Below, one piece after another: positions 24,200 through 34,620 of a DNA stretch of 64,000 bases; positions within the stretch are counted from its first letter, which is position 1; each line of letters begins with the position of its first letter. A program made the position numbers and the translations under genes. The DNA lies in the NCBI GenBank assembly GCA_014898425.1, contig RCSZ01000018.1:124001-188000 (forward strand), written 5' to 3'. The notes beneath the pieces were generated by a model, which was not told the DNA's origin, made no database searches, and saw nothing but the letters and a program-made list of their open reading frames with translations. This stretch comes from Botryotinia globosa (taxonomy: Eukaryota; Ascomycota; Leotiomycetes; Helotiales; Sclerotiniaceae).

Positions 24200-27100
24200 A
24201 TGGCCTTGGTCAATTCTCTAGGTCTACATCAACCTACAGGACTTCAATATGCTATTAAAGAAGGATACCTGACTGCAGATGCATCTAGTAGTTCTTACGA
24301 CTGGTATAATGTTTGCGACGATGATACAGGCTCAGAAGTCGATGACGAACTATTAGTTACACCAAGATGTGTAATTTGGTCTCGGGGAGGGGTTTTTCGA
24401 AAAAGCTACAATTTTGATCTCGAGAAAGAACCAATTACACAGGCATTGTTGACCTCGTTTCCCAGCGTGGGACCGCTACCATCCAAGAACGGAACACCAA
24501 AGACACATCAGAAGGGCTCGAATACAAAGGAAAAGGCAATTGTAGTGTTCTTGAAGACGCAGGCGCATGTTTACTTTCTCTCGGGAACTAGTCATGTTAT
24601 ACATTTGCCATTTGAGGTCGAGTCTGCCACTGCAGCACCTATCGGTCTCATTATACAGCGAAAGTTACGTTCAGAAACTAATGTCGCAGCATCTATAAAG
24701 TTTCCACGAGTACCACCCAACTCCTTTGTCTCGTCTCAACCTCAACCATGGTCTGCGACAAGTTCAATCCAGTCCACCTTTTCCACTGCGGACTTAGGTG
24801 CTCCTATGCAGATGCCAACTCAAATGTCTACTCTAGGAGATTTGTGGGAGCCTCCTTCTATTCAAAGTGATGCAAATTGGCCACGATTATTTTCCTTATC
24901 CGATCCATTGTCAGAAATGGGTTTAGTCGTTGCTCAGCCAAGCTTGTCTGATGGCCGAGTAAAGCGTAGGAGTTCCGGCAAGATATCAACACTGGATCCT
25001 TCGGAAGAGATTCTTCATGTATCTCGACCAAATGAATTTTCTGCCAAGGACTCAGAAAATCCTCTTGTACTAGCCATCACTCTGAATCGCGAGACTAGTA
25101 TGTATACTGTGTGGAAGCTGACTTATGTTGGACAAGAACCAATACCAAACGGCAAATCTCGAGCTCCGAGTGGTGCAGCGTCGCGCCGACGAAGCTCATT
25201 CATGCCGGGTGGAACAGGTGCTACAACACCCATAGGAAATAGCCAGCAGACTATGCGAGAAAGCTTTGGTGGAGCTACCCCTGGATTTAAGAAAACTCCT
25301 GCGTGGTCTGAAGATGCCAAAAAAGACAAAAAGATCGATTTTGCCTCTACGCTTGATCCCGATTATGAAGGTGGTATTATGCCCAGGAGAAGCTCCCGAC
25401 GTGTAAGCTCAATGCTAGCAAGAGCAGATTTATCAGCTTCACATGAGCGAAATGCTTTTTCTGAATTGGCTACTGGTCATCAGCACAATGCAGGTCGAGT
25501 TCGCGATTCTTTGGGGAGCCAGCATACTAGAACGAGTATTGGACTAAATGGGCAAGCTTTCTCTCAACCCAGTCAATTGAGCCAGAGCGTCAATAGTTTC
25601 CTTGAAGCACCAGTTGACGAACTCCTCGATCAGCTTCGTGCTGGAGGTGATTTTGGCGGCTTCAATGATATGGGCCTTGATGATGACGAATTTGACGCTC
25701 TTAGACAGGAAATCATCCTTACCAAAGTTTGTAGTGTCTCCGCTGAACATAGTAATCTTCGCTTTTCGAGTCAACATATACCCGCAAAAAGTCAATGTAA
25801 GATCTTTATATTACCTGCCCCACCGTCTGCGGCAGATGATCAGCAGGGAAATTCAATTGTCATATGTATCTTGGATTCAGATGAGAAGAAGCTTCTTGTT
25901 ATGACTCTTAACACCAAAGTTCACAGAAGAGCCAGTTACCATGACAATGAGGTTTCTCCAAATTCAGAGAAGGAAATAACATTAGTCAACCTAAAAGAAG
26001 TTATGAGAGCTCCAGGCGTGATCGATGCTTGCAAATTCGACGACGGCGATATATCTCGTATCCTAGTTTTGACTGAGACAGATGATGGTTTTGGAGAATT
26101 AAGTCTACAAGCCCCATGGAGTATTCTCATGAAGGTGACTCTGCCTGCAAATTTCGTCATGCACAACATTCGAAACTTGAGTCATGACCAACACCCACGT
26201 GAAAAGAGGGAAGGAAGCTTCAAGAGAGTGCTTAGTCAAGGTCCTCGTGCTTTGAAGGGTCTGCGTAACCCAAAACCTCGAGGGCTAGTCGATTTGGTAG
26301 ATGACGAAGGCAAAATGCATCAGCTGCAAATACTCATGCAGCCACGCAGTCCTTACGTGGCCAAAATTCTTGAGGTGTGCACTAAAGTTTTACCAGGTGC
26401 AAGTGGAGGCGAAGGAATGCTTGTTACATGGTGGAATGCTATGAGGTGGCTTGAGCTTGAATCTGTTGAAACTGCAGATGCAGAATGGACGTCTTTACTC
26501 ATTGTTTTATTCTCAATGGTTATCAGCTTTAGTGCAGCCAAACAGCCTCAGAAGAAGGCTCATGCCACAAGGAAATCACGCACAGCGTTATTACGATCTA
26601 GTAGCGGCGGGCAAGTCGATGTGAGTTGCTATGAGACTATGCTCAGTCGATTGGCTCCGTATGGAAACCCCATGCCGCCTTGGCTTAACAGCGGTGGATG
26701 GAAATGGCTTCTGGATGAACAAGAGGAGTCGGGAGTTTTTTCTTCCTCTGAAACGGAAAGCCTCTTATCGACGACTAAGGACGAGGAAACTTTTACTAAA
26801 AGGCATGTGACTCTTGCACAAACCTTTTTCTACTCAAAATTAGGTCAGGAAGCGGTTACAGGCTATCTACCGACGGCGACTAACAAATCTCTTGAGCTTC
26901 GCCAAGCTGCTCTGATTGATATTCTCACCGCCTTGCATTTATTGCGCGAGGAGAGGAAGCTTAACACAATGACAGCCGACTCGTTTAGTACTGGCGTATC
27001 TACTCTAACACCGGTACTAACTCAAATAGTCCGATGGCTCAGGTGGGAAAGCTGGATAGATTTTTATGAGACTGAAGAAGCCTCTTTAGTAGATGCACCT

Positions 27101-30100
27101 TATGACATCGGTAAGCTTCTATACTCTATTTGCAAGTTGGAAACCGCTCACTATCTTCGTAGATCTCATTCTCGCAAATCCAATTGCTGAGCCGTTTGAT
27201 TGTCCATCAATTTACACATGGATTCAGGATTGTTTTCTTGGTCGAAAGTTGATGCCCTTCTTGACGCTTCAAGATATAGTGACACTAAGATCTGCCATTC
27301 CTACTAGAGGCATCAGAGATCTTGAGCGATGGCGTAGCTCAACACCAAGAACACTGCAACTTGCACAATTCTTTTCATGCATGCAGGATGGATGGTCTCC
27401 TGTACAACTCGTAGAAGCACTGTCTGCTTCTGGAGTAGATAGCCTTTTTCTTGAAACTTTGCCAGAGGCTATACTCGCACCTCTTCAAGAAGCAATCGTC
27501 GAATGTCAAAGTGAACCTCCAACAACATGGAGTCGAGAACTGCTTGCACTGGTTGGCCGTGAAGATGTTACTATGCTGCTAACGCCTGGCCGTTCGGCTC
27601 GAAACTTCCAGCCTTCTTTATTAGTGAGTTCAAAGTTCCATTACTTCAACATGAGCTAACATCTATAGCCACCCTCACATGAATCAAGTCTGGATGTTCA
27701 TGCTATCTGCGCATCTACAACCGAGATTGAAACAACTGGAGCGTTCGATGGATCCGCCGAAGTAGATCGTCAAGCTATTACTCGGGCCATCTTCAAAGAT
27801 GACAGAAGAGTAAATGAAGCATCTAATATTCTAAACACTTTCCGATCTACAGTTGCTCGCGTCAAATCCTCACCTGACTGGACAGAATCAGAATTGTTAG
27901 AAGCTCAAAAAGAGCACGCGCAAATGCTGGCATATCGCACTTTGGCCATACCATCTGGCAAAGGATTACTATATTACAGTGCTCGCATCCCTCTCTTAAC
28001 TCAAAGATTTGCTATTGGAGGTTTCAATCTAAGCTGTGTCATGAAGCCAAATAATAATACCATAGGTGTTGATAAGAACGCATTTACCGAAGAAAAGGTC
28101 TGTTGGGCATTCTTCCACGCAGGCGTATCTGCTGGTCTTAGCATTTCTCGAGATGCAAAAGGTATTGATACTTCATGGATTCTGTATAACAAGCCACAAC
28201 AAGATCTAAGTAACCGTCATGCTGGGTTCTTACTAGCACTTGGTCTTAACGGCCATCTTAAATCGGTAGCAAAATGGGTTGCTTTCAGATACTTGACACC
28301 AAAACACACAATGACATCTATTGGACTACTTTTAGGATTGGCTGCATCCTATATAGGGACTATGGATTCATTGATTACACGGCTACTATCAGTCCATGTG
28401 ACAAGAATGCTCCCACCAGGAGCGGCCGAGTTGAACCTTTCTCCGCTCACACAGACTACTGGTATTATGGGTATAGGCTTGCTATATTGTAACACCCAAC
28501 ATCGTCGGATGAGTGAGATTATGGTATCTGAGATGGAGCATATTGATCAAGAGGTTGATGAGGAGCCTCTGAGAAACGAAGGCTACCGACTCGCGGCAGG
28601 GTTTGCCCTTGGGTTTATCAATCTCGGCAAGGGCTCTGATCTGAAAGGACTTCACGATATGCGTCTCACAGAGAGACTCATTTCTTTGGCTGCCGGAAGC
28701 AAGAAAGTTGACCTTGTACACATCTTAGACAAATCCACGGCTGCGGCAATCATTTCTGTTGCTCTTATATATATGAAATCGGAGAACCAGGTGTTGGCTC
28801 GCAAGGTAGACGTACCGGACTCTGTTCTCCAATTCGATTACGTTCGACCTGACGCTTTTCTACTTCGAACACTTGCACGGCATCTAATAATGTGGAGCAA
28901 GATAGAGCCTTCACATAAATGGATTAAAAAGAGCCTACCCACTCCTTACAAGAGTCGAAGTTCGTTACAATGGATCAGAACCTTGACATCTGCAGACCTT
29001 CCATTTTACGATATACTAACTGGGCTCTGTTTCAGCATTGCTTTGAGATTTGCCGGTTCGGCAAATCTGACCGCGAGAGATATACTTTTGCACTATTTAG
29101 ACGAATTTAGGCGAATATGTCAAATCGAAGCAGACTCATTTGATAAGAAGTTAGCAAGAAATACCGTTCGCAATTGCCAAGACTTGGTAGCTCTTGGGGT
29201 AGCTACTGTCATGGCGGGCACTGGAGATATTGCTGTTTTTCGTAGACTTCGTTCAATGCACGGTCGTGATGATAGTGAAACACCTTATGGTAGTCATCTT
29301 GCAGCTCATCTTGCCATTGGTGCATTATTCTTGGGTGGTGGTACCTTCACTTTCGGAACTTCAGATAAAGCAATTGCCGCATTACTGGTGGCATTCTATC
29401 CGATATTTCCATCAACTGTTCAGGATAACAAATCTCACTTACAAGCTTTCCGTCACTTCTGGGTCCTAGCCGCAGAACCTAGGTGCCTCATCACACGAGA
29501 TATTGACACTGATCAACCTGTTCCAATACCTCTTCAAATTATACTTCGTGATGGGAAAGAAGAAGAACGTCACACACCTTGTCTTATCCCGGAAATCAAT
29601 CAGATTAAAACAGTTCGAACATGCAGCCCTGAATACTGGAATGTTGTCCTGGATCTTGAGAGCAATAAAGCCCATGTAGAAGCATTCAAATCAACTCAAA
29701 TTCTATACGTTCGAAAACGCCCAGCTCACGATGCTAGTACCAACGCATTCAAAGCTACTCTTCAAGCCTTAGACGAAGCTGATCAAACAGCAAATCAATC
29801 CCTTCAATGGCTTTTTGAACTCCCTGCTTTCTCAACACTTACTAAAGCGGAGAGGGCGTTAGTATTGCCACCGGATCATGGTGGGCCAAGGGATATTCAT
29901 GCAGGCGCAGAACAAACATCTGTGGATTCTAGATTGATTCTTGAACATGCGACGCTAGATAGCGGGAGTAAGGACAGATTATTAGGGTTAAGGTTGTTGT
30001 TTGAGTGGGCGGATAAAGCTATGGAGGAGGGAAGGGAGATGAGGTGGATTAGAAAGGGGGTGGTGCAAAGGTTGAGAGCAAGGGTTTGGGTTGGTGAGAT

Positions 30101-30107
30101 GGAGTAG
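24200..30107 (+). CDS. apc1: Anaphase-promoting complex subunit 1 (APC1/BimE-type)
   Basis: APC1 is the large scaffold of the nuclear ubiquitin ligase that drives metaphase-anaphase transition. Exons 24200-27110, 27163-27623 and 27669-30107 join in phase to 1936 residues, close to the usual 1900-2000. I chose ATG 24200 because MALVNSLGLHQPTGLQY fits the fungal N-terminus; the frame is open upstream only to a GTG at 24128. The N-terminal part (about 1-650) is the beta-propeller region and contains a Ser/Arg-rich loop (about 330-430, SRRRSSFMPGG) that is a likely phosphorylation target. The C-terminal third carries proteasome/cyclosome repeats, such as IGLLLGLAASYIG near 1340 and HLAIGALFLGGGTF near 1670. 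The gene lies 268 bp from the pogo-type element yet shows no breaks. Confidence 0.93.
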
Positions 30108-30767
30108 ATGATTTCATTTCGCAGTGGAGATAATCGAATGAATTAATGTGTTATGATGATGGGACTGGCTTAACATGATGTTGAAAACTGAAATCAAAAG
30201 TTTGGCAGCATTGCAGGTATGTTCTATAGATAGAGGGCGTACAAATACTATTCTGTGGTTTTAAATACATCAGATATGAAGACAAGATATAAGTTTGTTT
30301 TCACTATCCATTTTTCCCTAGCAATTGTTGTCATTTCATATCCAATTACTCATTCTAACATGCCAAAATTGATGGAAATTTCAATGACCTACAAAGTAAC
30401 CCGTCGCGAGGTCTGTCAAAAGCCCCCCTCATTGCCGCTTACATCATATTTGCTATTTGACGATTGAACATTCTGCTTTCAGCAACGAGGCCTCTTGATG
30501 ACCACAAGCAACCTTTTCAATATTTTGAGTGCAAATTTTTCTTTTATCGATTCATGATGGATATTCAAAAAGAGACCGGCTCAATACGGATTATGAAAGT
30601 CTTGGGCGATATCGATGGGATATATAACTTGAAGTGGGACCTGGTGTTGAAGAGATATCCAAACTTGACTACATTCTCAGCTATATTAAACAGACAAACC
30701 ATCGATTTTATTTTCCTTTTCGATAGTTTTTCCTATCTTTGCGCAGTTCATAATCTGAGTTGAAAAG
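30108..30767. other. Interval between APC1 and a small secreted protein gene
   Basis: It holds the 3' end of APC1 and the promoter of the next gene. Two ORFs of 70 and 99 codons have no recognisable features. Confidence 0.5.
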
Positions 30768-31271
30768 ATGAACACCTTAACTCTCATTACTTTCGTCACA
30801 TTGATCATTTCGTGTGGCCTTGCGGCACCGATTGATCACTTTACTGGAGGTGATGCTTTTCAGTCAAGGAGGGGTTTGAATGCTGCTGCTTCGTATGTTG
30901 AACGAAATGATTATCCTAGCGCGGGAGATGTGGTTCTTACTTTCTATGCCAGGAATGGTGATTCTTGTATGTATTTTCTGTTCTCTCTGTTCGACATTGT
31001 CCTTACCTCACAACTGACACCCTCCTCTCTAGTCCAACAAACTTTCCCTGTGGATGGAAACAACTATGTTATTGATAATCCCCTTCAGATCGTAAGGATA
31101 GTCGCGGAGGGAACGGGATATTGTGCGATCACGGGGTATGAGGGAAGTTTTACACAGACGCAGAATTCGTGTGGGCCGTTGACGGTTAGTCCGGTTAGTG
31201 TGCAGGTTTGGGGACAGTGTAGTACGGCGTTGCCGGTGGAGGGGTATGGGTTGGATGTTGTGCCTAATTAG
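30768..31271 (+). CDS. Small secreted protein, 145 aa
   Basis: ATG 30768 starts a signal peptide (MNTLTLITFVTLIISCGLAA, cut near AA/PI). A 66-nt intron (30967-31032, GTATGT...CTCTCTAG) joins GDS to FQQTFPVDGNNY and gives 145 residues. The intron is a multiple of three and stop-free, so retention would give a 167-residue form. The mature part has only three cysteines (GYCAI, NSCGP, GQCST), so it is not a densely disulphide-bonded effector. The repeated Val/Thr-rich beta-type pattern near the C-terminus (SPVSVQVWGQC) suggests a small beta-sandwich. I recognise no named family. It is probably extracellular and could act at the host surface, but that is only context. Confidence 0.78.
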   Translation: MNTLTLITFVTLIISCGLAAPIDHFTGGDAFQSRRGLNAAASYVERNDYPSAGDVVLTFYARNGDSCMYFLFSLFDIVLTSQLTPSSLVQQTFPVDGNNYVIDNPLQIVRIVAEGTGYCAITGYEGSFTQTQNSCGPLTVSPVSVQVWGQCSTALPVEGYGLDVVPN

Positions 31272-31586
31272 TGCGGGGATGAAAGAGATAGAGAAGGAGA
31301 AGGGTGGGAAAATTGGAAGATGGTGATCAAGCGATGATGATGTTTGGGTCTTACATGGTGTACGTTTTGTTTCGTCGGATTGTCTGTAGAAGGAGCCTTT
31401 TCTCTTTTTTTCTTTAGGGATAAGAACGAGAAAGGGACGCCAATGATTTGCAATAATTGATTATTATGACAATACAAAAACGTACTGCAGATTCAATGTC
31501 AAATAGCGTACATATCCTAGAAGACCCAACACCCCTCGCAACCCGATTATCGTCCGAACCCAAACACCGTAACCTATTCACATTCT
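31272..31586. other. Convergent 3' flanks of small secreted protein and ankyrin genes
   Basis: The two neighbouring genes point towards each other. I see no further gene in this 315-bp stretch. Confidence 0.6.
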
Positions 31587-32279
31587 CTAAATAGCCTTTC
31601 CTCTACCGGGCGCCTCCTCAAACTTCTTTAGCCATTTCTCTTCCTGCTTGAATAATTCTACCGCTCTCATTGCGCTTGGAGAACCATGTTCTGGATCTGC
31701 GTTGCCTTCGAGTAATGCCTACTCATTGTTAGAATCTAGCAATACACCAACCCAGAGACTCGAGAGAATTTGACAGGAAAGTAGAAGAGATTTTCATACC
31801 TCGATAACTTCAGATTCTCCCTTGAAGACAGCACCTGCCAAAGGAGATTGTCCTCGATCATTTAATGAATTGGGATTCGCACCATGCTGAAGAAGAAGTC
31901 GAACGAGTGGTGCATGACCGTGGTAGGCAGCTAACATTATCTATTTTCCATGTCAGAGAGCGTCCATTGGATGAATCAAAGGTTGTAGCATCGAAATCCA
32001 AATCATGTGAAAGGAGGGGTGACACGTGATGAGGGTTAAGCAAGACTAGTTGGGCGTCGTAGATGATGACACAATCAATAATTCTTGATTAAATCTAAAA
32101 CTTACGAGACTATCGCCCTTCTCATTTGTCATATTAGCCGGTAGTCCTCGAGGTAAGGCTTGTTCGAAAATCTCGATATCCCCATTTCGAGCTGAGTCGT
32201 ACATCCTGGTTGCTAAAGCGATGGCTGCGGGTGGAAGTGAGGCGACCGTTGGGCCGTTTGAAGGGTTTGGATCGGACAT
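31587..32279 (-). CDS. Small ankyrin-repeat protein
   Basis: Three exons (32279-32106, 31940-31800, 31718-31587) are all in phase 0 and give 148 residues. After a short N-terminal segment come ankyrin units: a first helix pair around RNGDIEIFEQAL, then KGDSL joined across the intron to IMLAAYHGHAPLVRLLLQHG and ANPNSLNDRGQSPLAGAVF, then VIEALLEGNADPEHG. The consensus GxTxLMLAAYxGH and LLLxxGAxPN features are plain. The C-terminus is a charged helix (FKQEEKWLKKFEEAPGRG). Such proteins mediate protein-protein contacts in the cytosol or nucleus; the partner is unknown. The first intron (165 nt) is long for this window. It shares a 372-bp divergent upstream region with the enoyl-CoA hydratase gene. 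Confidence 0.9.
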
Positions 32280-32651
32280 CTTTGGACGACAGTTGAGAAT
32301 TGTTGCTTCGAGGAGGGAAGGTCAATGATTTCACAAGTAATTGGTATTGGACGTCGAGTTTATATGTAAGATGTATGTATCTAGGTATGTATCTAGGTAG
32401 GTATCTATCTATGGTTTTGGTACAGTAAGATTCGAGGCTGAAGATTAGTAATCTTGGATCTGTAGCCACCAGCGATTCAAGAGTGATGACATAACCTTAC
32501 CTAGATACAATACCTTCATAGAATCCATCCGCCAATACCCGCTGATATCCGCAACATACAAAGATTCCCGAGGTTCTCTCCGCATCCATTATATTGATAT
32601 CAATATCAATATCCTTCCTCACTTCAACCTTCTCAATCCACAATCTTAAAA
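32280..32651. promoter_or_regulatory. Divergent promoter region, ankyrin gene / enoyl-CoA hydratase
   Basis: These 372 bp lie between two start codons on opposite strands, so both promoters must be here. A tandem ATGTATCTAGGT-type patch occurs at about 32370-32412, and a GATATCAATATCAATATC repeat lies close to the hydratase start (about 32598-32615). I see no unambiguous TATA box. Confidence 0.6.
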
Positions 32652-33704
32652 ATGCGACCACTCCTCCAATTCTCCTTCAAGTCTACGCTGCCAAAACTCG
32701 TCACCTCACGGTTTTACTCCACTGCGAAATCAGGTCGACCACAATTCATTTCCTCGTTCCAAATCCCAACCCCGCATTCCAACGGTCCCATCCGTGTTCT
32801 ATCATTATGTCGCCCCGAAGCTCGTAATGCTATTAGCATTCAATTGCTACAAGAATTGCGCGCGCACGTAGATGACATTGCGGCGGAATATGACGCAGAG
32901 GGAAATGAGATAAGGAAGGTTAGGCCGCAGGGAGAAGATGGACCAACGAGAGCTTTGATCATTACTAGTGAGGTTGACGGGGTATTCTGTGCGGGGGCAG
33001 ATCTGAAGGAGAGGGCTACTTTCACACCTGAGATGTATGTTTTTGTTCGTTCAATTGGTGGTTTGATTGCAACACAAAATGAAGACTAATCATAAATAAA
33101 CATCAATAGGACTCAAACATTCCTCCATAATCTACGCTCCACATTTACAAAACTCTCTGCCCTGCCGATTCCAACCATCTCCGCAATTTCCTCGGTTGCT
33201 CTTGGCGGCGGTCTCGAATTGGCTCTTTGTACGCATATGCGTGTTCTTGCTTCTACGGCCGTCGTTGGATTGCCAGAAACGAGACTTGGTATAATACCCG
33301 GCGCGGGCGGAACGCACCGACTTCCAGCTCTGATAGGGATCGGGAGAGCGCGGGATTTGATATTGACAGGGAGGAGAGTAAGTGGACCGGAAGCATATTT
33401 TCTAGGTATTGCGGATCGCTTGGTTGAGGTTAAGGAGAATGAAGGGGAAGGAGAGGGAGAAGGACAAGAGAAGGGGGATATGATGAAGAGGGCTAAAGAA
33501 GCGGTTTTGAGAGAGGCGGTTCACTTGGCTGGGACGATTTGTGAAGGGGGCCCCGTGGCAGTAAGGAGTGCGTTGAAAGCTGTTGGCTGGGCGAGGGAAG
33601 ATGTTGAAAATGATATGTATGGACGGGTTGTAGGGACGGAAGATAGAGATGAGGCGTTGGCTGCTTTTAGAGAGAAGAGGAAGCCTATTTTCAAGGGGAG
33701 ATGA
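32652..33704 (+). CDS. Mitochondrial enoyl-CoA hydratase, AUH-like
   Basis: Two exons (32652-33034, 33110-33704) join across a 75-nt intron to 325 residues. The N-terminus (MRPLLQFSFKSTLPKLVTSRFYSTAK) is Arg/Ser-rich without acids, a typical mitochondrial presequence with an RFYST processing region. The crotonase fold follows: EARNAIS, the oxyanion segment VFCAGADLKER, then VALGGGLELAL and GLPETRLGIIPGAGGTHRLP, which carry the two catalytic glutamates of hydratases. The pattern is closest to AUH/methylglutaconyl-CoA hydratase of leucine breakdown, but a general fatty-acid enoyl-CoA hydratase cannot be ruled out. Oddity: a Glu/Gly repeat insertion (EGEGEGEGQEKG) near residue 240, from a GGAGAA/GGAGAG microsatellite in the coding sequence. 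Confidence 0.92.
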
Positions 33705-34402
33705 GGGACTCATTGATTCATATGGACTGAAATTTGTGAGGGGTCAAATTTTATATTTATCAAGCTGAGTCATGGTAAATAGTAAGGCTAAGATGAAGCT
33801 GAAACTAGCCAGAAAAAAACGGGAGGATAGATGGAAATCGGCATCATAATGAGATATGACTATGGTCGGGAAGAGGAAGCTCATTGCATCTAGGGCGTCT
33901 CGGTTACAGATTGAAAATATCAAGAAAATAAAGGGGTACCCGCTACGGATATTATTGCATATTGCATTATTCAAATAAATTTTGTACATCAAGATTAGAT
34001 CGGATGGTACACACGCTTATCTGGTCATTCTCTCCTCTTCTTTTTGAACATTATCTCTGACCTAGAGAAACCATCCTGTCGATGCCTCCTTCTGTGAAAG
34101 TTGTCAGCTTGGTAAAAATTGTCTCGACAATCGGGTTCTGCATTATCGTTATACGACTTATCACCCTTCTGTTTTTATCATTTCAGCCGACTCACTCAGT
34201 TAACTTATACTTTACATCTCTCATCAGCATCCCTCTTCTACTCCTTTTTTGTTTCTTCGGGCACGCAACACTAGCTCTAGCAAACGTAGCTTCTAGAGTC
34301 TACAGTGTCTCGGGACTGCGAGTCTCATAAATGGCTAAGTTTATCACTTCAGCTGTGATGTAAGTAGTTGTGTTGTATGCGTATGCACTTTGTGCTAGCA
34401 TT
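33705..34402. other. Gene-free interval after the hydratase
   Basis: The only notable item is an 82-codon ORF at 34082-34330 with two hydrophobic stretches, which I do not accept as a gene because of its weak start context and lack of relatives I recognise. Confidence 0.45.
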
Positions 34403-34620
34403 GGGCTTGGGATTGGGATTGGGCTTGGGATTGGGATTGGGATTGGGATTGGGATTGGGATTGGGATTGGGATTGGGATTGGGATTGGGATTGGGATTGG
34501 GATTGGGATTGGGATTGGGATTGGGATTGGGATTGGGATTGGGATTGGGATTGGGATTGGGATTGGGATTGGGATTGGGATTGGGATTGGGATTGGGATT
34601 GGGATTGGGATTGGGATTGA
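34403..34620 (+). repeat. TTGGGA hexanucleotide array, about 36 copies
   Basis: A nearly perfect (TTGGGA)n tract spans about 218 bp. The first units include two TTGGGC variants, and the rest is uniform. The array is open in several frames, encoding GLGL, GIGI or PNPN repeats, which explains overlapping ORFs here. It is not the TTAGGG telomere repeat. Confidence 0.95.

Noticed and set aside
34082..34330. 82-codon ORF with two hydrophobic stretches, possible small membrane protein
   Set aside because: Weak start context, no recognised relatives, and short hydrophobic ORFs are frequent by chance in T-rich DNA.
34403..34620. Interstitial telomere
   Set aside because: The unit is TTGGGA, which is not a rotation of TTAGGG, and no subtelomeric context is visible.
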